64,000 nucleotides of DNA from Pseudomonadota bacterium (GCA_021792365.1 JAJYUT010000004.1:62001-126000); one strand, 5' to 3'. Positions 36,762-45,214 are shown, numbered from the stretch's first letter. A program made the numbers and translations. The notes: a model not told the origin generated them from the sequence alone.

Positions 36762-38288
36762 CTACTCCGACTTGACGGCGGTCTCCAGCATGTAGCGGCC
36801 GAGCGGGTTCTGCACGAAGCCGCTTACGGTTTTGCGCGACGCGTTGCGGAACGGGCTGTAGTACAGGTCAATCCAGTGGACATCGTCCTTCGCCATCCGC
36901 TGGATCTCGAAATACATCGCCTTGCGCTTGCCGGGATCGAGCTCGACCGCGGCCTCCTGCACCAGCCGGGTCACTTCCGGATTCCTGTAGTTGGTGTAGT
37001 ACGAGCGGTTCTCCGGGTCGCCGGAGACGCAGAACTGCGCCTTCTGGTCGGGGTCGAAGATGTCGTTCACCCACCACATCACGCCGATGTCGTAGTCGCC
37101 GGCAATCAGGGCGTCCCATTGCTGGCCCGCCTCCAGCTTCGTCAAGTTGACAGTCACCCCGATCCTGGCGAGCTGGTCCTTCACCAGCACGCCGATCTGG
37201 TCGTGCGCTGAATCGCCGGCCACCAGCACGAAGTTCAGCGTCAGGTCCTTGACGCCCTCCGCCGCCAGCATCGCCTTTGCCTTCTCCGGGTCGTACGGGT
37301 AGTTCGGGTTGTCCGGATTATAGTCCATGCCGTCGAGCGGAAAGAACGAGTTCGCGGGCTTGCCGTAGCCGAAGGTCACCACGTCCACGATCGCCTGCTG
37401 GTCGATCGCCATGTTGAGCGCCTTGCGCACATTCTTATTGCCCAGAGGCTCGTGGGCATGGTTGACCAGGATGTGGTCCATGCGCGTGGACTTGTCGAGC
37501 TGGACCTTGATATCGGGATTGCCCTGCAGCTCCGTGATCTGGTTCCAGGGGATGAAGGTCGCGGCATCCACCTCGCCCGCCTGCAGCTTCAGGGTGCGGG
37601 TGTTGTCGTCCGCGACATAGATCCATTCGACGCCGTCCAGCTTCGGCAGGCCCGCCTCCCAATAGTGAGGGTTGCGCTCCAGAACCACCTTGTCGCCGCG
37701 CGCCCACTCCTTCAGCGTGAAGGCGCCGGAGCCGACGGGCTGCTCGCCGAACCTCTCGCCCAGCTCCTTGACCGCATGCTCCGGCACGATGGAGGCGGCG
37801 AACATGGCCAGCGCCGACATCAGCGGGGTGTAGGGCTTGCTGAGCTTCAGCACGATCGTCCGATCGTCCGGCGTCTCCATGGTCTCGATCACCTGGAACA
37901 GCGAGCGCATGGGAGAGGTCTCCTCGTCCCGCACGCGGGCCAGGCTGAACACCACGTCGCTGGCCTTCACGCTGGTGCCGTCGGAGAACTTGGCCTCGCG
38001 CAGCCTGAAAGTATAGGTCAGCCCGTCCGGCGAGACCTCCCAGCTCTCGGCGAGATCCGGCACGATGTCGGTGGCGTCCTCGTTGGCACGCACCAAGGTC
38101 GAATAGAACTGGTTCAGGACCCACACGTCCGGCGCCAGGATGGTGTAGATCGGGTCGAACGTGGAGCTGTCCTGCTCACGCGCGATCCGCAGCACGTTGT
38201 CGGCCAGGGCATGGCCGGCCCCGGCCAGCAGCAGCATCGCCGCGATCGCCAGGGATGGCAGCTTGGCGGAGAGGATACGGGTCTTCAT
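36762..38288 (-). CDS. ABC transporter substrate-binding protein, peptide/opine type (SBP family 5)
   Basis: 508 aa from ATG 38288, which has a perfect aaggagg site 5 bases upstream; the frame upstream is open but noise. A signal peptide ends at 'GAGHALAD'. SBP_bac_5 features are 'LRIAREQDSSTFDPIYT', 'LVRANEDATDIVPDLAESWE', 'TFRLREAKFSDGTSV', 'VGSGAFTLKEW', 'NVRKALNMAID'. It should bind oligopeptides or similar compounds in the periplasm. No permease or ATPase gene is adjacent. It follows proline iminopeptidase by 29 bases, in the same unit, downstream of a LuxR-type gene and lux-box. Confidence 0.88.
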   Translation of the reverse strand: MKTRILSAKLPSLAIAAMLLLAGAGHALADNVLRIAREQDSSTFDPIYTILAPDVWVLNQFYSTLVRANEDATDIVPDLAESWEVSPDGLTYTFRLREAKFSDGTSVKASDVVFSLARVRDEETSPMRSLFQVIETMETPDDRTIVLKLSKPYTPLMSALAMFAASIVPEHAVKELGERFGEQPVGSGAFTLKEWARGDKVVLERNPHYWEAGLPKLDGVEWIYVADDNTRTLKLQAGEVDAATFIPWNQITELQGNPDIKVQLDKSTRMDHILVNHAHEPLGNKNVRKALNMAIDQQAIVDVVTFGYGKPANSFFPLDGMDYNPDNPNYPYDPEKAKAMLAAEGVKDLTLNFVLVAGDSAHDQIGVLVKDQLARIGVTVNLTKLEAGQQWDALIAGDYDIGVMWWVNDIFDPDQKAQFCVSGDPENRSYYTNYRNPEVTRLVQEAAVELDPGKRKAMYFEIQRMAKDDVHWIDLYYSPFRNASRKTVSGFVQNPLGRYMLETAVKSE

Positions 38289-38317
38289 GGTTGCCTCCTT
38301 GGATCGATGTCGGAGCC

Positions 38318-39229
38318 TCAGCCGCGGTGCGCGTTGAGGAACTTCTCGACCGTCGCCAGATAGTCCGCCGGCTCCTCGAAGAACGGCATATGCGAGGAGT
38401 TCGGGAATACTTTCAGGGTTGCGTTCGACAGGCCCCGCGCGATGCGCGCCGCGCTGTCCGGCGTCAACTCGTCGTGGTGGCCGCACAGCACCAGCACCGG
38501 TTGCTTGATCAGCGGCAGGTCGGCCAGACGGTCCCAGTTCTTGAGATTGCCGATGCAGTTGAATTCGTTCGGCCCCCACATGGTGCCGTAGATGTCCATG
38601 TTGATGCCGTCGGTCGAGCGCTGCAGTGCCGCCGGCCACTTGTCCAGCCGGCAGACGTGGCGGTAGTTGAGGATGGCGACTGCGCCCTGATAGGCGGGAT
38701 GGTCCGTGGTGCCCTCGGCCTCGTGCCGCGCCATCATGGCCACGGTTTCCGGCCCCAGCGCAGCCCGCAGCCGCTCCAGGTCGCGCAGGTGCAGCGGCAC
38801 CTCCGCGGTGCCGTTGGCGCAGACGAAGGTCTTGGCACCTTCCGGATGCGTGAGCAGATACTCGAATCCGAGCCAGCTGCCCCAGGACTGCCCCAGCAGA
38901 TGCACGCGGCCGAGGCCGAGCGCCTGCCGGACCGTCTCGACCTCTCGCACGTAGCGGCCGATGGTCCAGAGCGACTTGTCCTTCGGCTTGTCGGAGCGGC
39001 CGGTGCCAAGCTGGTCGTGGATCACGACACGGTAGCCCCGATCGGCCAGTGCGCTGTGGCTGTCGCGGACATAATCGCAGGGCAGGCCGGGCCCGCCGTT
39101 GAGGCAGAACAGGACTTCCGGTCCGCTGCCGAAGCTGTAGACGGTGACCTGATGGCCGTCAACCGCCACCCGGCGGATCTCGTCCGGCTCGCGCTGGATG
39201 CCCAGTTTCGCCTCTGCCGCCCCTGCCAT
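38318..39229 (-). CDS. pip: Proline iminopeptidase (S33 family alpha/beta hydrolase)
   Basis: About 303 aa from ATG 39229. Family marks: 'CLNGGPGLPCDYV' (oxyanion HGGPG-type loop), 'VVIHDQLGTGRSDKP', nucleophile Ser in 'LLGQSWGSWLGFEYL', Asp in 'LCGHHDELTP' and His in 'NSSHMPFFEEP'. It cuts N-terminal proline from peptides. It lies directly downstream of a LuxR-type regulator, with a lux-box-like palindrome 37 bases before the start. This order is the mark of the XccR/OryR/PipR loci of plant-associated bacteria, where pip is the regulated gene. Confidence 0.85.
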   Translation of the reverse strand: MAGAAEAKLGIQREPDEIRRVAVDGHQVTVYSFGSGPEVLFCLNGGPGLPCDYVRDSHSALADRGYRVVIHDQLGTGRSDKPKDKSLWTIGRYVREVETVRQALGLGRVHLLGQSWGSWLGFEYLLTHPEGAKTFVCANGTAEVPLHLRDLERLRAALGPETVAMMARHEAEGTTDHPAYQGAVAILNYRHVCRLDKWPAALQRSTDGINMDIYGTMWGPNEFNCIGNLKNWDRLADLPLIKQPVLVLCGHHDELTPDSAARIARGLSNATLKVFPNSSHMPFFEEPADYLATVEKFLNAHRG

Positions 39230-39262
39230 GGCTGAAATGTAGGGGACGGGCCAAGCACGGCA

Positions 39263-39284
39263 CAACTAGCAGAACTGCTAGGTG
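39263..39284. promoter_or_regulatory. lux-box-like palindrome in front of pip
   Basis: The core CTAGCAGAACTGCTAG (39266-39281) is a perfect inverted repeat with a 2-base centre. With the outer CA/TG pairs it makes 22 bases with one mismatched pair. Read on the gene's strand the centre is CAGTTCTG, as in las/lux-type boxes. It sits between the luxR stop and the pip start, where LuxR solos of this type bind. Confidence 0.7.
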
Positions 39285-39291
39285 GCGCCGC

Positions 39292-40062
39292 TCAATGCAC
39301 GGAACTGAACAACCGGTAATGGACGGCGTGCGCGATCGCCTGCGCGCGGTTCTGCGCGTCGAGCTTGCGGGTTGCATTGTTCAGATGCAGGCATACGGTG
39401 GCGAGCGAACGACCGAGAATATCGGCGATGTCCTGTGCCGTCTTGCCCTTCGCCGCCCAGCGCAGGCACTCGATCTCGCGCTGGCTGAGTTGCACCGCCC
39501 GGCAGCGCTTGGCCTCGGGATCCAGCCGGGTGAAGATCGCCGCGGCCGTGTGATGCGCCAGCATCGACAATGCTCCGAGGTGATGACGTGCATCCTCCAC
39601 GAAGCTCGGCGCGGGATCCACGCAGATCGCCGTGACGGTGGCCAAGCCGCCGCCGCTGACGTGGATGGGCACTGTGGCTCCGCAGGTGAGGCGGGCGTCC
39701 CGCAGATAGCTCACCACCGGCTGATGCTCGGCGGTCAGCGGGCGGTCTCCGATCGCTCGGGCATTGCCGAGATGCGACCAGACGAAGGGGATCGCGCTGT
39801 CCAGGCACGCTTGCTGCACCGGGTCGATGCGGCAATAGCCCTCGTCGCGCCAGAGCGAGACGAAGCTTTCGGGCGCGTTGCGGGTCAGGAGGACATTCGG
39901 TACGAGCATGGTGCCGAGATGGGAGCGCGACACCGGGGCAAAATCATAGATGACGCAGCCGAAGCCGAGCGTTTCGACACAGTCCGCCATGAGATCGAGG
40001 CAGGCAGCCACATCCGGAGCCTTGCCAAGGCTGTTCGCGAGCCGGTCGACAACATCCGTCAT
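39292..40062 (-). CDS. LuxR-family regulator, solo of the plant-signal (OryR/XccR/PipR-like) type
   Basis: 256 aa with an autoinducer-binding domain (about 15-165) and a GerE HTH (about 190-250, 'LSQREIECLRWAAKGKTAQD'). Aligned on TraR without gaps around 'GYCRIDPV', Asp70, Pro71 and Trp85 are kept (Asp80, Pro81, Trp95 here), but Trp57 is Phe67 and Tyr61 is Trp71. Loss of Trp57 and a Trp at position 61 are features of the subfamily that answers plant compounds instead of acyl-homoserine lactones (there usually Met and Trp). No luxI is in the window. Next genes are pip and a peptide-binding protein. Confidence 0.85.
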   Translation of the reverse strand: MTDVVDRLANSLGKAPDVAACLDLMADCVETLGFGCVIYDFAPVSRSHLGTMLVPNVLLTRNAPESFVSLWRDEGYCRIDPVQQACLDSAIPFVWSHLGNARAIGDRPLTAEHQPVVSYLRDARLTCGATVPIHVSGGGLATVTAICVDPAPSFVEDARHHLGALSMLAHHTAAAIFTRLDPEAKRCRAVQLSQREIECLRWAAKGKTAQDIADILGRSLATVCLHLNNATRKLDAQNRAQAIAHAVHYRLFSSVH

Positions 40063-40255
40063 CGAGACCTACCAGTGTTTTGTCGCGAAGGGAGCTTCAA
40101 GGATACGAAGGACGCGAAAGCCGGTCAATTCGAAGCGCTGTCGTCGGTTGGGGTCATACGCGCGATAGGCCTTCATTCTTGCAGCCGGATGCGGGCGCGA
40201 TCAATCGCGCTTCCCAACTGCGACCTCGAAGAGCTTCCATCCTGGTGACGCCGCC

Positions 40256-41281
40256 CTAGGTCTGCGGCAGGTTCTCGCGCAGGTAGATGGTGACCGGGGT
40301 CTCGAGCGGGACCTCAGCGTCCGGGACGCGGCGGTTGTAGTGCAGGAGAAGTTGCACGGCGCGCAGGGCCTCGACCTGCGGGTTCTGGTCCAGCACCGCG
40401 TCCATCAGCCCGTCGGTCAGCAGCTCGCGATGCACGTCGGTCATCTCGTGGCTGATGAGCACGACCTCGCCGCCCTTGCCGAGGGCCTTCAGCGCCGCGG
40501 CGATGCCGCGGCTGCCGACCGAGATGTTGTAGATGCCGCGCAGACTGGGGAAGCGCTTGAGAGCGTCGCGAGTCAGCTTCTCCGTGCGCTCCTGCTGCTC
40601 CTGGCTCTCGACCATCGCCACCACCTCGCAGGACGGGAAGCGCCGGCGCAGCACGCCGCGGAAGCCGCTCTCGCGCTCCTCATGGCCGATGAAGTCGTGC
40701 ATGCCGCTGACCACCAGGATCTCCCCGCCCTGCGGCCCGAGGAAGCGGCCCATCAATTCGCCGGCGACGCGCCCCGCCACGCGATTGTCGCTGCCCACAT
40801 AGGCGATGCGCCCGCTGGCCGGCAGGTCGCTGGCGACGGTCACGATCGGGATGCGCTTGCTGGTGGCCTTGAGGGCCGCGGTGATGCGCGGATGGTCGTA
40901 GCTGAGGATCACCAGCCCGTCCGCCTTCTCCGTGGCGCGGTGAATCGCGCGTGCGACGGCCGCCGGCTCCAGGCTGTCGAAATAATGCAGCAGGCACATG
41001 ACGCGCTGCGCCTCATAGGTGCGCTGCGCGTTCTGGAACGCGGTCCGCAGCGCGCCATGATAGGGATTGCTGGGGTTCTGGATCAGGATCGCGATACGCA
41101 GCCAGCGCATCGGCAGGTCGTCAAGGGCGCGGTCGATCTTCAGCTTGCGCGCCCATTCGAGCACCCGGCGCGCGCGCTCCTGCCGCACGCCGCCGCGCCC
41201 GTTGAGCACGCGGTCGACGGTCGCGACGGAGACCTGAGCCGCCGCCGCCACGTCCTGGATGGTGGTCTTGCGCTGCCCCAT
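40256..41281 (-). CDS. LacI-family transcriptional regulator
   Basis: 341 aa. The N-terminal LacI HTH ('TTIQDVAAAAQVSVATVDRV' then 'LNGRGGVRQ') is followed by a sugar-binding Peripla_BP_4 domain ('RIAILIQNPSNPYHGAL', 'KADGLVILSYDHP', 'RIAYVGSDNRVAGRVAGELM'). It most likely controls the ribose/inositol-type operon: a near-identical operator-like palindrome lies in front of its own gene (41326-41343) and of the transporter operon (32434-32451). The ligand-binding domain resembles that of the periplasmic binding protein it would control, as is usual. Confidence 0.88.
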   Translation of the reverse strand: MGQRKTTIQDVAAAAQVSVATVDRVLNGRGGVRQERARRVLEWARKLKIDRALDDLPMRWLRIAILIQNPSNPYHGALRTAFQNAQRTYEAQRVMCLLHYFDSLEPAAVARAIHRATEKADGLVILSYDHPRITAALKATSKRIPIVTVASDLPASGRIAYVGSDNRVAGRVAGELMGRFLGPQGGEILVVSGMHDFIGHEERESGFRGVLRRRFPSCEVVAMVESQEQQERTEKLTRDALKRFPSLRGIYNISVGSRGIAAALKALGKGGEVVLISHEMTDVHRELLTDGLMDAVLDQNPQVEALRAVQLLLHYNRRVPDAEVPLETPVTIYLRENLPQT

Positions 41282-41325
41282 GGGACCAGTCTAGCGTGAG
41301 GGGTTTCCTGCTCGAATTCTAGCAG

Positions 41326-41343
41326 ATGAAGGGATTCCATCAA
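41326..41343. promoter_or_regulatory. LacI-type operator candidate in front of the LacI-family gene
   Basis: On the minus strand it reads TTGATGGAATCCCTTCAT, 45 bases before the LacI gene start; it agrees with 32434-32451 at 15 of 18 positions. It could also affect the KTSC-domain gene that starts 50 bases to the right. A separate palindrome, GGAACGGTTCC, lies at 41359-41369. Confidence 0.5.
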
Positions 41344-41392
41344 TATCATCGGGCGTCAGGAACGGTTCCGTCCGCCGCCTTGTTCAACCGCC

Positions 41393-41605
41393 ATGCCGAG
41401 GGAGGCCGTGGTGTCCAGCGCGATCGCTGCGGTGGAGTATGACGACGCCGGCCAATGGCTCGGCATCGAGTTGACCAACGGCCACGCCTACCGCTATCGC
41501 GACGTGCCGCGGAGCACCTACGAGGCCTTCATGGCGGCGGACTCGAAGGGACGTTTCTACAACGACCATATCCGCGACATCTTTCTCTATGAGCGCCTGC
41601 GTTGA
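41393..41605 (+). CDS. KTSC domain protein
   Basis: 70 aa, the whole length taken up by a KTSC domain: 'VSSAIAAVEYDDAGQWLGIE', 'NGHAYRYRDVP', 'YEAFMAADSKGRFYNDHIRD'. The family is named after the KTSC motif at the C-terminus of some lysyl-tRNA synthetases, and small stand-alone forms like this are common. The 'SKGRFYN' part is the conserved core. Function unknown; RNA binding has been suggested for the domain. It is divergent from the LacI gene and 75 bases before the kinase gene. Confidence 0.85.
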   Translation: MPREAVVSSAIAAVEYDDAGQWLGIELTNGHAYRYRDVPRSTYEAFMAADSKGRFYNDHIRDIFLYERLR

Positions 41606-41680
41606 GGAGCGGTGCGGCTGGGGGAGGGCTTCGCACGATGCGCCCCTATGCTATTCATGGGCCGTTCGGGAGAGACAGGA

Positions 41681-42649
41681 ATGCCCCAATCGACACACGA
41701 AACGCGCGCGGCGCCGGTCAGGGTCGCTTGCATCGGCGAATGCATGCTGGAACTCTCCGCCGCGGAAGGGAAGCCGGACCTGCGCCGGCTAGGCTTCGGC
41801 GGTGATACGCTGAACACGGCGGTCTACCTGGCGCGCATCGGCATCCCGGTCGATTATGTCAGCGCCATGGGCGATGATCCCTACAGCCAGCGCATGATAG
41901 ATGCCTGGGGGAGCGAAGGCATCGGCACCGGCCTCGTGCAGCGCGCTGCGGGGCGCCTGCCCGGGCTCTACATAATCGAGCTCGACGAGCAGGGGGAGCG
42001 GCGCTTCTTCTATTGGCGGCAGCAGGCGCCGGCGCGCGAGATCTTCAGCAACGAGCGCACGGACGAACTGTGCACGAAGCTGCTGAACTATGACTGGCTC
42101 TATCTCAGCGGTATCAGCCTGTCGCTCTATGGCGAAGCGGGGCGCGAGCGGCTGTTCGATCTGCTGCGCCAGTTCCGCGCCAAGGGCGGAAGGGTCGCCT
42201 TCGACAGCAACTACCGCGCGCGCGGCTGGCCCTCTGTCGAGGTGGCGCGGCGCGAGATCCGCGACCAGATGGGGCTGACGGACCTCGTACTCTCCAGCAT
42301 CGAGGACGAGACCGGCCTCAACAACGTCCGGAACGCGGAGGAGGCCTGCGACTTCATCCACGGCCTTGGGCCGCGCCTCGTCGTCATCAAGCAGGGCGGC
42401 GAAGGCTGCATGGTCTCGGTGGACGGGCGCAAGACCCATGTCCCGCCGGTGAAAGCCGCGCAGGTGGTCGACGCCACCGCCGCCGGCGATTCCTTCAATG
42501 CGGGCTTCCTCGCGGCGCGTCTGCGCGGCGCCGACACCGCCGAGGCGGCCAGGCTCGGCCATCGCTGCGCCGCCATCGTGATCGGCCACCATGGCGCGAT
42601 CGTGCCGCGCGACGCCTTCCGGAGCGGGCTCGGCGAGCCGGCTATTTGA
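41681..42649 (+). CDS. kdgK: PfkB-family sugar kinase, 2-keto-3-deoxygluconate kinase type
   Basis: 322 aa from ATG 41681 (gggaga about 8 bases upstream; the open frame begins earlier). KdgK-like N-terminus 'VACIGECMLELS', then 'GFGGDTLNTAVYLARIG', 'RRFFYWRQQAPAR', 'FDSNYRARGWPS', and the PfkB signature 'VDATAAGDSFNAGFLAAR' with the catalytic Asp. It phosphorylates 2-keto-3-deoxygluconate to KDPG, which enters the Entner-Doudoroff route. That fits the enolase-superfamily dehydratase at 28-29 kb, which would supply keto-deoxy acids. Confidence 0.85.
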   Translation: MPQSTHETRAAPVRVACIGECMLELSAAEGKPDLRRLGFGGDTLNTAVYLARIGIPVDYVSAMGDDPYSQRMIDAWGSEGIGTGLVQRAAGRLPGLYIIELDEQGERRFFYWRQQAPAREIFSNERTDELCTKLLNYDWLYLSGISLSLYGEAGRERLFDLLRQFRAKGGRVAFDSNYRARGWPSVEVARREIRDQMGLTDLVLSSIEDETGLNNVRNAEEACDFIHGLGPRLVVIKQGGEGCMVSVDGRKTHVPPVKAAQVVDATAAGDSFNAGFLAARLRGADTAEAARLGHRCAAIVIGHHGAIVPRDAFRSGLGEPAI

Positions 42650-42653
42650 TATT

Positions 42654-42671
42654 GCGAAGCATTCTCAGTTA
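42654..42671. promoter_or_regulatory. Weak Fur-box-like site before exbB
   Basis: GCGAAGCATTCTCAGTTA, directly after the kdgK stop and 90 bases before exbB. The right half (CATTCTCA) agrees with Fur boxes; the left half is poor. It is the weakest of the three iron-type sites in the window. Confidence 0.35.
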
Positions 42672-42760
42672 GGCTAAGACGGCGTTCGAAGCAAGCGCCG
42701 CCGACAGGTTTTGGCGTGGCGCGGTCCTGTACTCGAAGCTGCGAGTGAGCCGAAAGCCTG

Positions 42761-43732
42761 ATGCCTCGGACGGTGATTCCTAGAGCGAACCATTCATGGG
42801 CGCACACCGTCCTGAGCGCCCTGTGGGTGGTCGCTCTCCTCCTCGCGCCGCGGGTGGCCTGGGCGCAATCCGCCGACGTGCCGGCGCCCGGAGCCCCTGC
42901 CGAGACGCCCGCTGCCGAGGGAGCGTCCGCTACCGGCGCGCCGCCGCCGATCGACGTGGAAGGTGCGGCCGATCCGCTCGCAGATCCGCTGGCCGTTCCA
43001 TCCGCCGATCCCCTGGCGCTGGACAACGGGTTGCTGCCGCGCGACCTGTCGCCCTGGGGCATGTTCCTGGAGGCCGATTGGGTTGTGAAGGCGGTGATGA
43101 TCGGACTGGTCCTCGCTTCCGTCATCACCTGGAGCGTATGGCTGGCGAAAAGCCTGGAGCTTGCGGCGGCCAAGCGGCGGACGCGCGCGATGCTGCGCGC
43201 GCTGCAGGCGGCCGGCACGCTCGGCGACGCCTTGGGCGCCAGCACCGGCAAGACCGGGGCTGCCGCCGCTTTGGTGCACGCCGCCGATCATGAACTGCGC
43301 CTGTCGGCGGGGCTCGATGCGCCGGGCATCAAGGAGCGCATCGAATCCGTGTTCGAGCGCATCCTGCACGCCGCCGCGCGCCAGGCCGGGCGCGGCACCG
43401 GCCTGCTGGCGACCATCGGCGCCACCGCCCCGTTCGTCGGACTGTTCGGCACCGTCTGGGGGATCATGAACAGCTTCATCGGCATCTCGAAGGCGCAGAC
43501 CACCAATCTGGCGGTGGTGGCGCCCGGCATCGCGGAGGCGCTGCTGGCGACCGCCATCGGCCTCGCCGCCGCCATTCCTGCAGTCGTCATCTACAACCAC
43601 TTCACGCGCGTCATCGCGGCCTATCGCGCCTTGCTGGGCGACGCCGCGGCGGGCATCCAGCAACTGGTGAGCCGAGACCTGGATCGCCGCCGCCTGCAGG
43701 CGCTCGATCGCCTGCGTGAAGCGGCGGAGTAG
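42761..43732 (+). CDS. exbB: TonB-system biopolymer transport protein ExbB
   Basis: 323 aa. It has a cleavable-looking N-terminal segment ending 'RVAWAQ', then a Pro/Ala-rich periplasmic stretch (about 37-95) and three membrane segments of the MotA/TolQ/ExbB family: 'AVMIGLVLASVITWSVWLAK', 'LATIGATAPFVGLFGTVWGI' and 'PGIAEALLATAIGLAAAIPA'. With ExbD it forms the proton channel that powers TonB. It lies first in an exbB-exbD-tonB operon and has the long N-terminus typical of alphaproteobacterial ExbB. Confidence 0.93.
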   Translation: MPRTVIPRANHSWAHTVLSALWVVALLLAPRVAWAQSADVPAPGAPAETPAAEGASATGAPPPIDVEGAADPLADPLAVPSADPLALDNGLLPRDLSPWGMFLEADWVVKAVMIGLVLASVITWSVWLAKSLELAAAKRRTRAMLRALQAAGTLGDALGASTGKTGAAAALVHAADHELRLSAGLDAPGIKERIESVFERILHAAARQAGRGTGLLATIGATAPFVGLFGTVWGIMNSFIGISKAQTTNLAVVAPGIAEALLATAIGLAAAIPAVVIYNHFTRVIAAYRALLGDAAAGIQQLVSRDLDRRRLQALDRLREAAE

Positions 43733-43741
43733 GAGAGCGCC

Positions 43742-44218
43742 ATGGCCGCTCGCCTGCAGCACAGCGACGACGAGTTCACCGAGGCGCACGAGATCAACGT
43801 CACGCCTTTCATCGACGTGATGCTGGTGCTGCTGATCATCTTCATGGTGGCGGCGCCGCTCTCCACCGTGGACGTCCCTGTGGATCTGCCCGCTTCGACC
43901 GCGACGCCGCAGCCGCGGCCGGACAAGCCTCTGTTCCTCAGCGTGCAGAAGGACCTGCAACTCAGCCTTGGCGACGATCCGGTGACGCGCGAGGGGCTGG
44001 CCGCCGCTCTGGACCAGGCCACCAAGGGCGACAAGGAGACGCGCATCTTCCTGCGCGCCGACAAGGTGGTGGATTACGGCGCGCTGATGGAGGTGATGAA
44101 CCTGCTGCGCGCGGCGGGCTATCTCAAGATTGCACTGGTCGGATTGGAAACCGTGCCGCCAACGCAAGACGCGCCGGCGCAACCGGCAAAGACCGATGCT
44201 GCTGGCAGCCGGCCATAG
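43742..44218 (+). CDS. exbD: TonB-system biopolymer transport protein ExbD
   Basis: 158 aa. A single membrane helix contains the proton-carrying Asp25 in 'INVTPFIDVMLVLLIIFMV', followed by the periplasmic ExbD domain ('VDVPVDLPAST', 'LFLSVQKDLQLSLGDDPV', 'IFLRADKVVDYGALMEVMNL'). It starts 9 bases after exbB; its end overlaps tonB by 23 bases. Confidence 0.93.
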   Translation: MAARLQHSDDEFTEAHEINVTPFIDVMLVLLIIFMVAAPLSTVDVPVDLPASTATPQPRPDKPLFLSVQKDLQLSLGDDPVTREGLAAALDQATKGDKETRIFLRADKVVDYGALMEVMNLLRAAGYLKIALVGLETVPPTQDAPAQPAKTDAAGSRP

Positions 44219-45101
44219 CTGGCGACCGGAAGCGGGCTTTGCCCGCTGGGGCGTCGCCGTTACGGCGATCCTGCTGCTTCACGCGGGTGCCGCCCTGGGC
44301 GCCATGATTCGATGGGAAAGCACCGAGCCGCCAGCACCGCCGCCGGCCGCCATCATGCTGGAGCTTGCGCCGCTTCCCGTCGCGCCGCCTGCGCCGCAGA
44401 CGATGGCGCCGCAGGAGCCGCCGCCCGCCCCTGAGCCGGAGACGGAACCCGAGCGCGTGGTCGATTTCTCGCAAGTGCTGCCGCCGCTCCCGGAACTGCA
44501 GCTAACGCCGCCGGATATCCCGGTGCCGGAAGTCGAACTGCCGAAGCCCCAGCCCGAGAAAAAGGTCCAGCAGCCGAAGGAAAGGCCGAAAGAGCAGGCG
44601 AAGGAGAAGCCGAAGAAGCAGCCGAAGAAAGAAGTCGCGGAGAAGCCCAGGCCCAAACCCCAGGCCAAGCCGAAACCCGAGCCAGAGCCTAGCGTTGCCC
44701 GGAAGCCGACGCCGCAGCCCACGCAACAGCAGCAGGCAGCGGCCGCCGCTCCGGTGCAGGCTGCGAAGGCGCCGGCCGCGCCCTCGGCCGCGGATGTCGC
44801 GCGCCGCGCGGCGGCCGAGGCGAACTGGCAAGGGCTGCTGCTGGCGCATCTCGAGCGGCACAAGAAATATCCGCGCCTTGCCCAGAAACGGCGCCAGGAG
44901 GGCACGGCCTATCTGCGCTTCCGCATGGACCGCTCGGGGCAGGTGCTGAATTTCGCGCTCGCGCGCTCCGCCGGGCACGACGCGCTCGACAAGGAGGTGC
45001 TGGCCATGATCAAGCGCGCCGAGCCGCTGCCGGCCCTGCCCCCCGAGGTGACTGACTCCCAAATGGACATCGTGGTGCCGGTGCAGTTCATGCTGCGGTA
45101 G
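44196..45101 (+). CDS. tonB: Energy transducer TonB
   Basis: 301 aa from ATG 44196, inside the end of exbD. An N-terminal membrane anchor ('WGVAVTAILLLHAGAALGAM') is followed by a long Pro/Lys/Glu-rich spacer (about 45-200, with repeats such as 'PKEQAKEKPKKQPKK') that spans the periplasm, and a C-terminal TonB domain ('LLAHLERHKKYPRLAQKR', 'GTAYLRFRMDRSGQVL'). It passes energy from ExbBD to outer-membrane receptors such as the haem receptor at 45.5 kb. Confidence 0.92.
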   Translation: MLLAAGHSWRPEAGFARWGVAVTAILLLHAGAALGAMIRWESTEPPAPPPAAIMLELAPLPVAPPAPQTMAPQEPPPAPEPETEPERVVDFSQVLPPLPELQLTPPDIPVPEVELPKPQPEKKVQQPKERPKEQAKEKPKKQPKKEVAEKPRPKPQAKPKPEPEPSVARKPTPQPTQQQQAAAAAPVQAAKAPAAPSAADVARRAAAEANWQGLLLAHLERHKKYPRLAQKRRQEGTAYLRFRMDRSGQVLNFALARSAGHDALDKEVLAMIKRAEPLPALPPEVTDSQMDIVVPVQFMLR

Positions 45102-45139
45102 CTCGCCGGGCGCTTCCGGAATCGGGACTTCAGGACTGT

Positions 45140-45160
45140 TGCAAATGAGAATGAGTTGCA
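45140..45160. promoter_or_regulatory. Fur-box-like operator before hemP
   Basis: TGCAAATGAGAATGAGTTG followed by CA, an inverted repeat (TGCAA...TTGCA) around the ATGAGAATGA core typical of Fur boxes. It lies 55 bases before hemP and should switch hemP and the haem receptor unit by iron. Confidence 0.65.
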
Positions 45161-45214
45161 TTAAGAATCCCGACCGGCGGCCGCGCTGGGCCGCCGCAGC
45201 GCATGAGATGAGCC

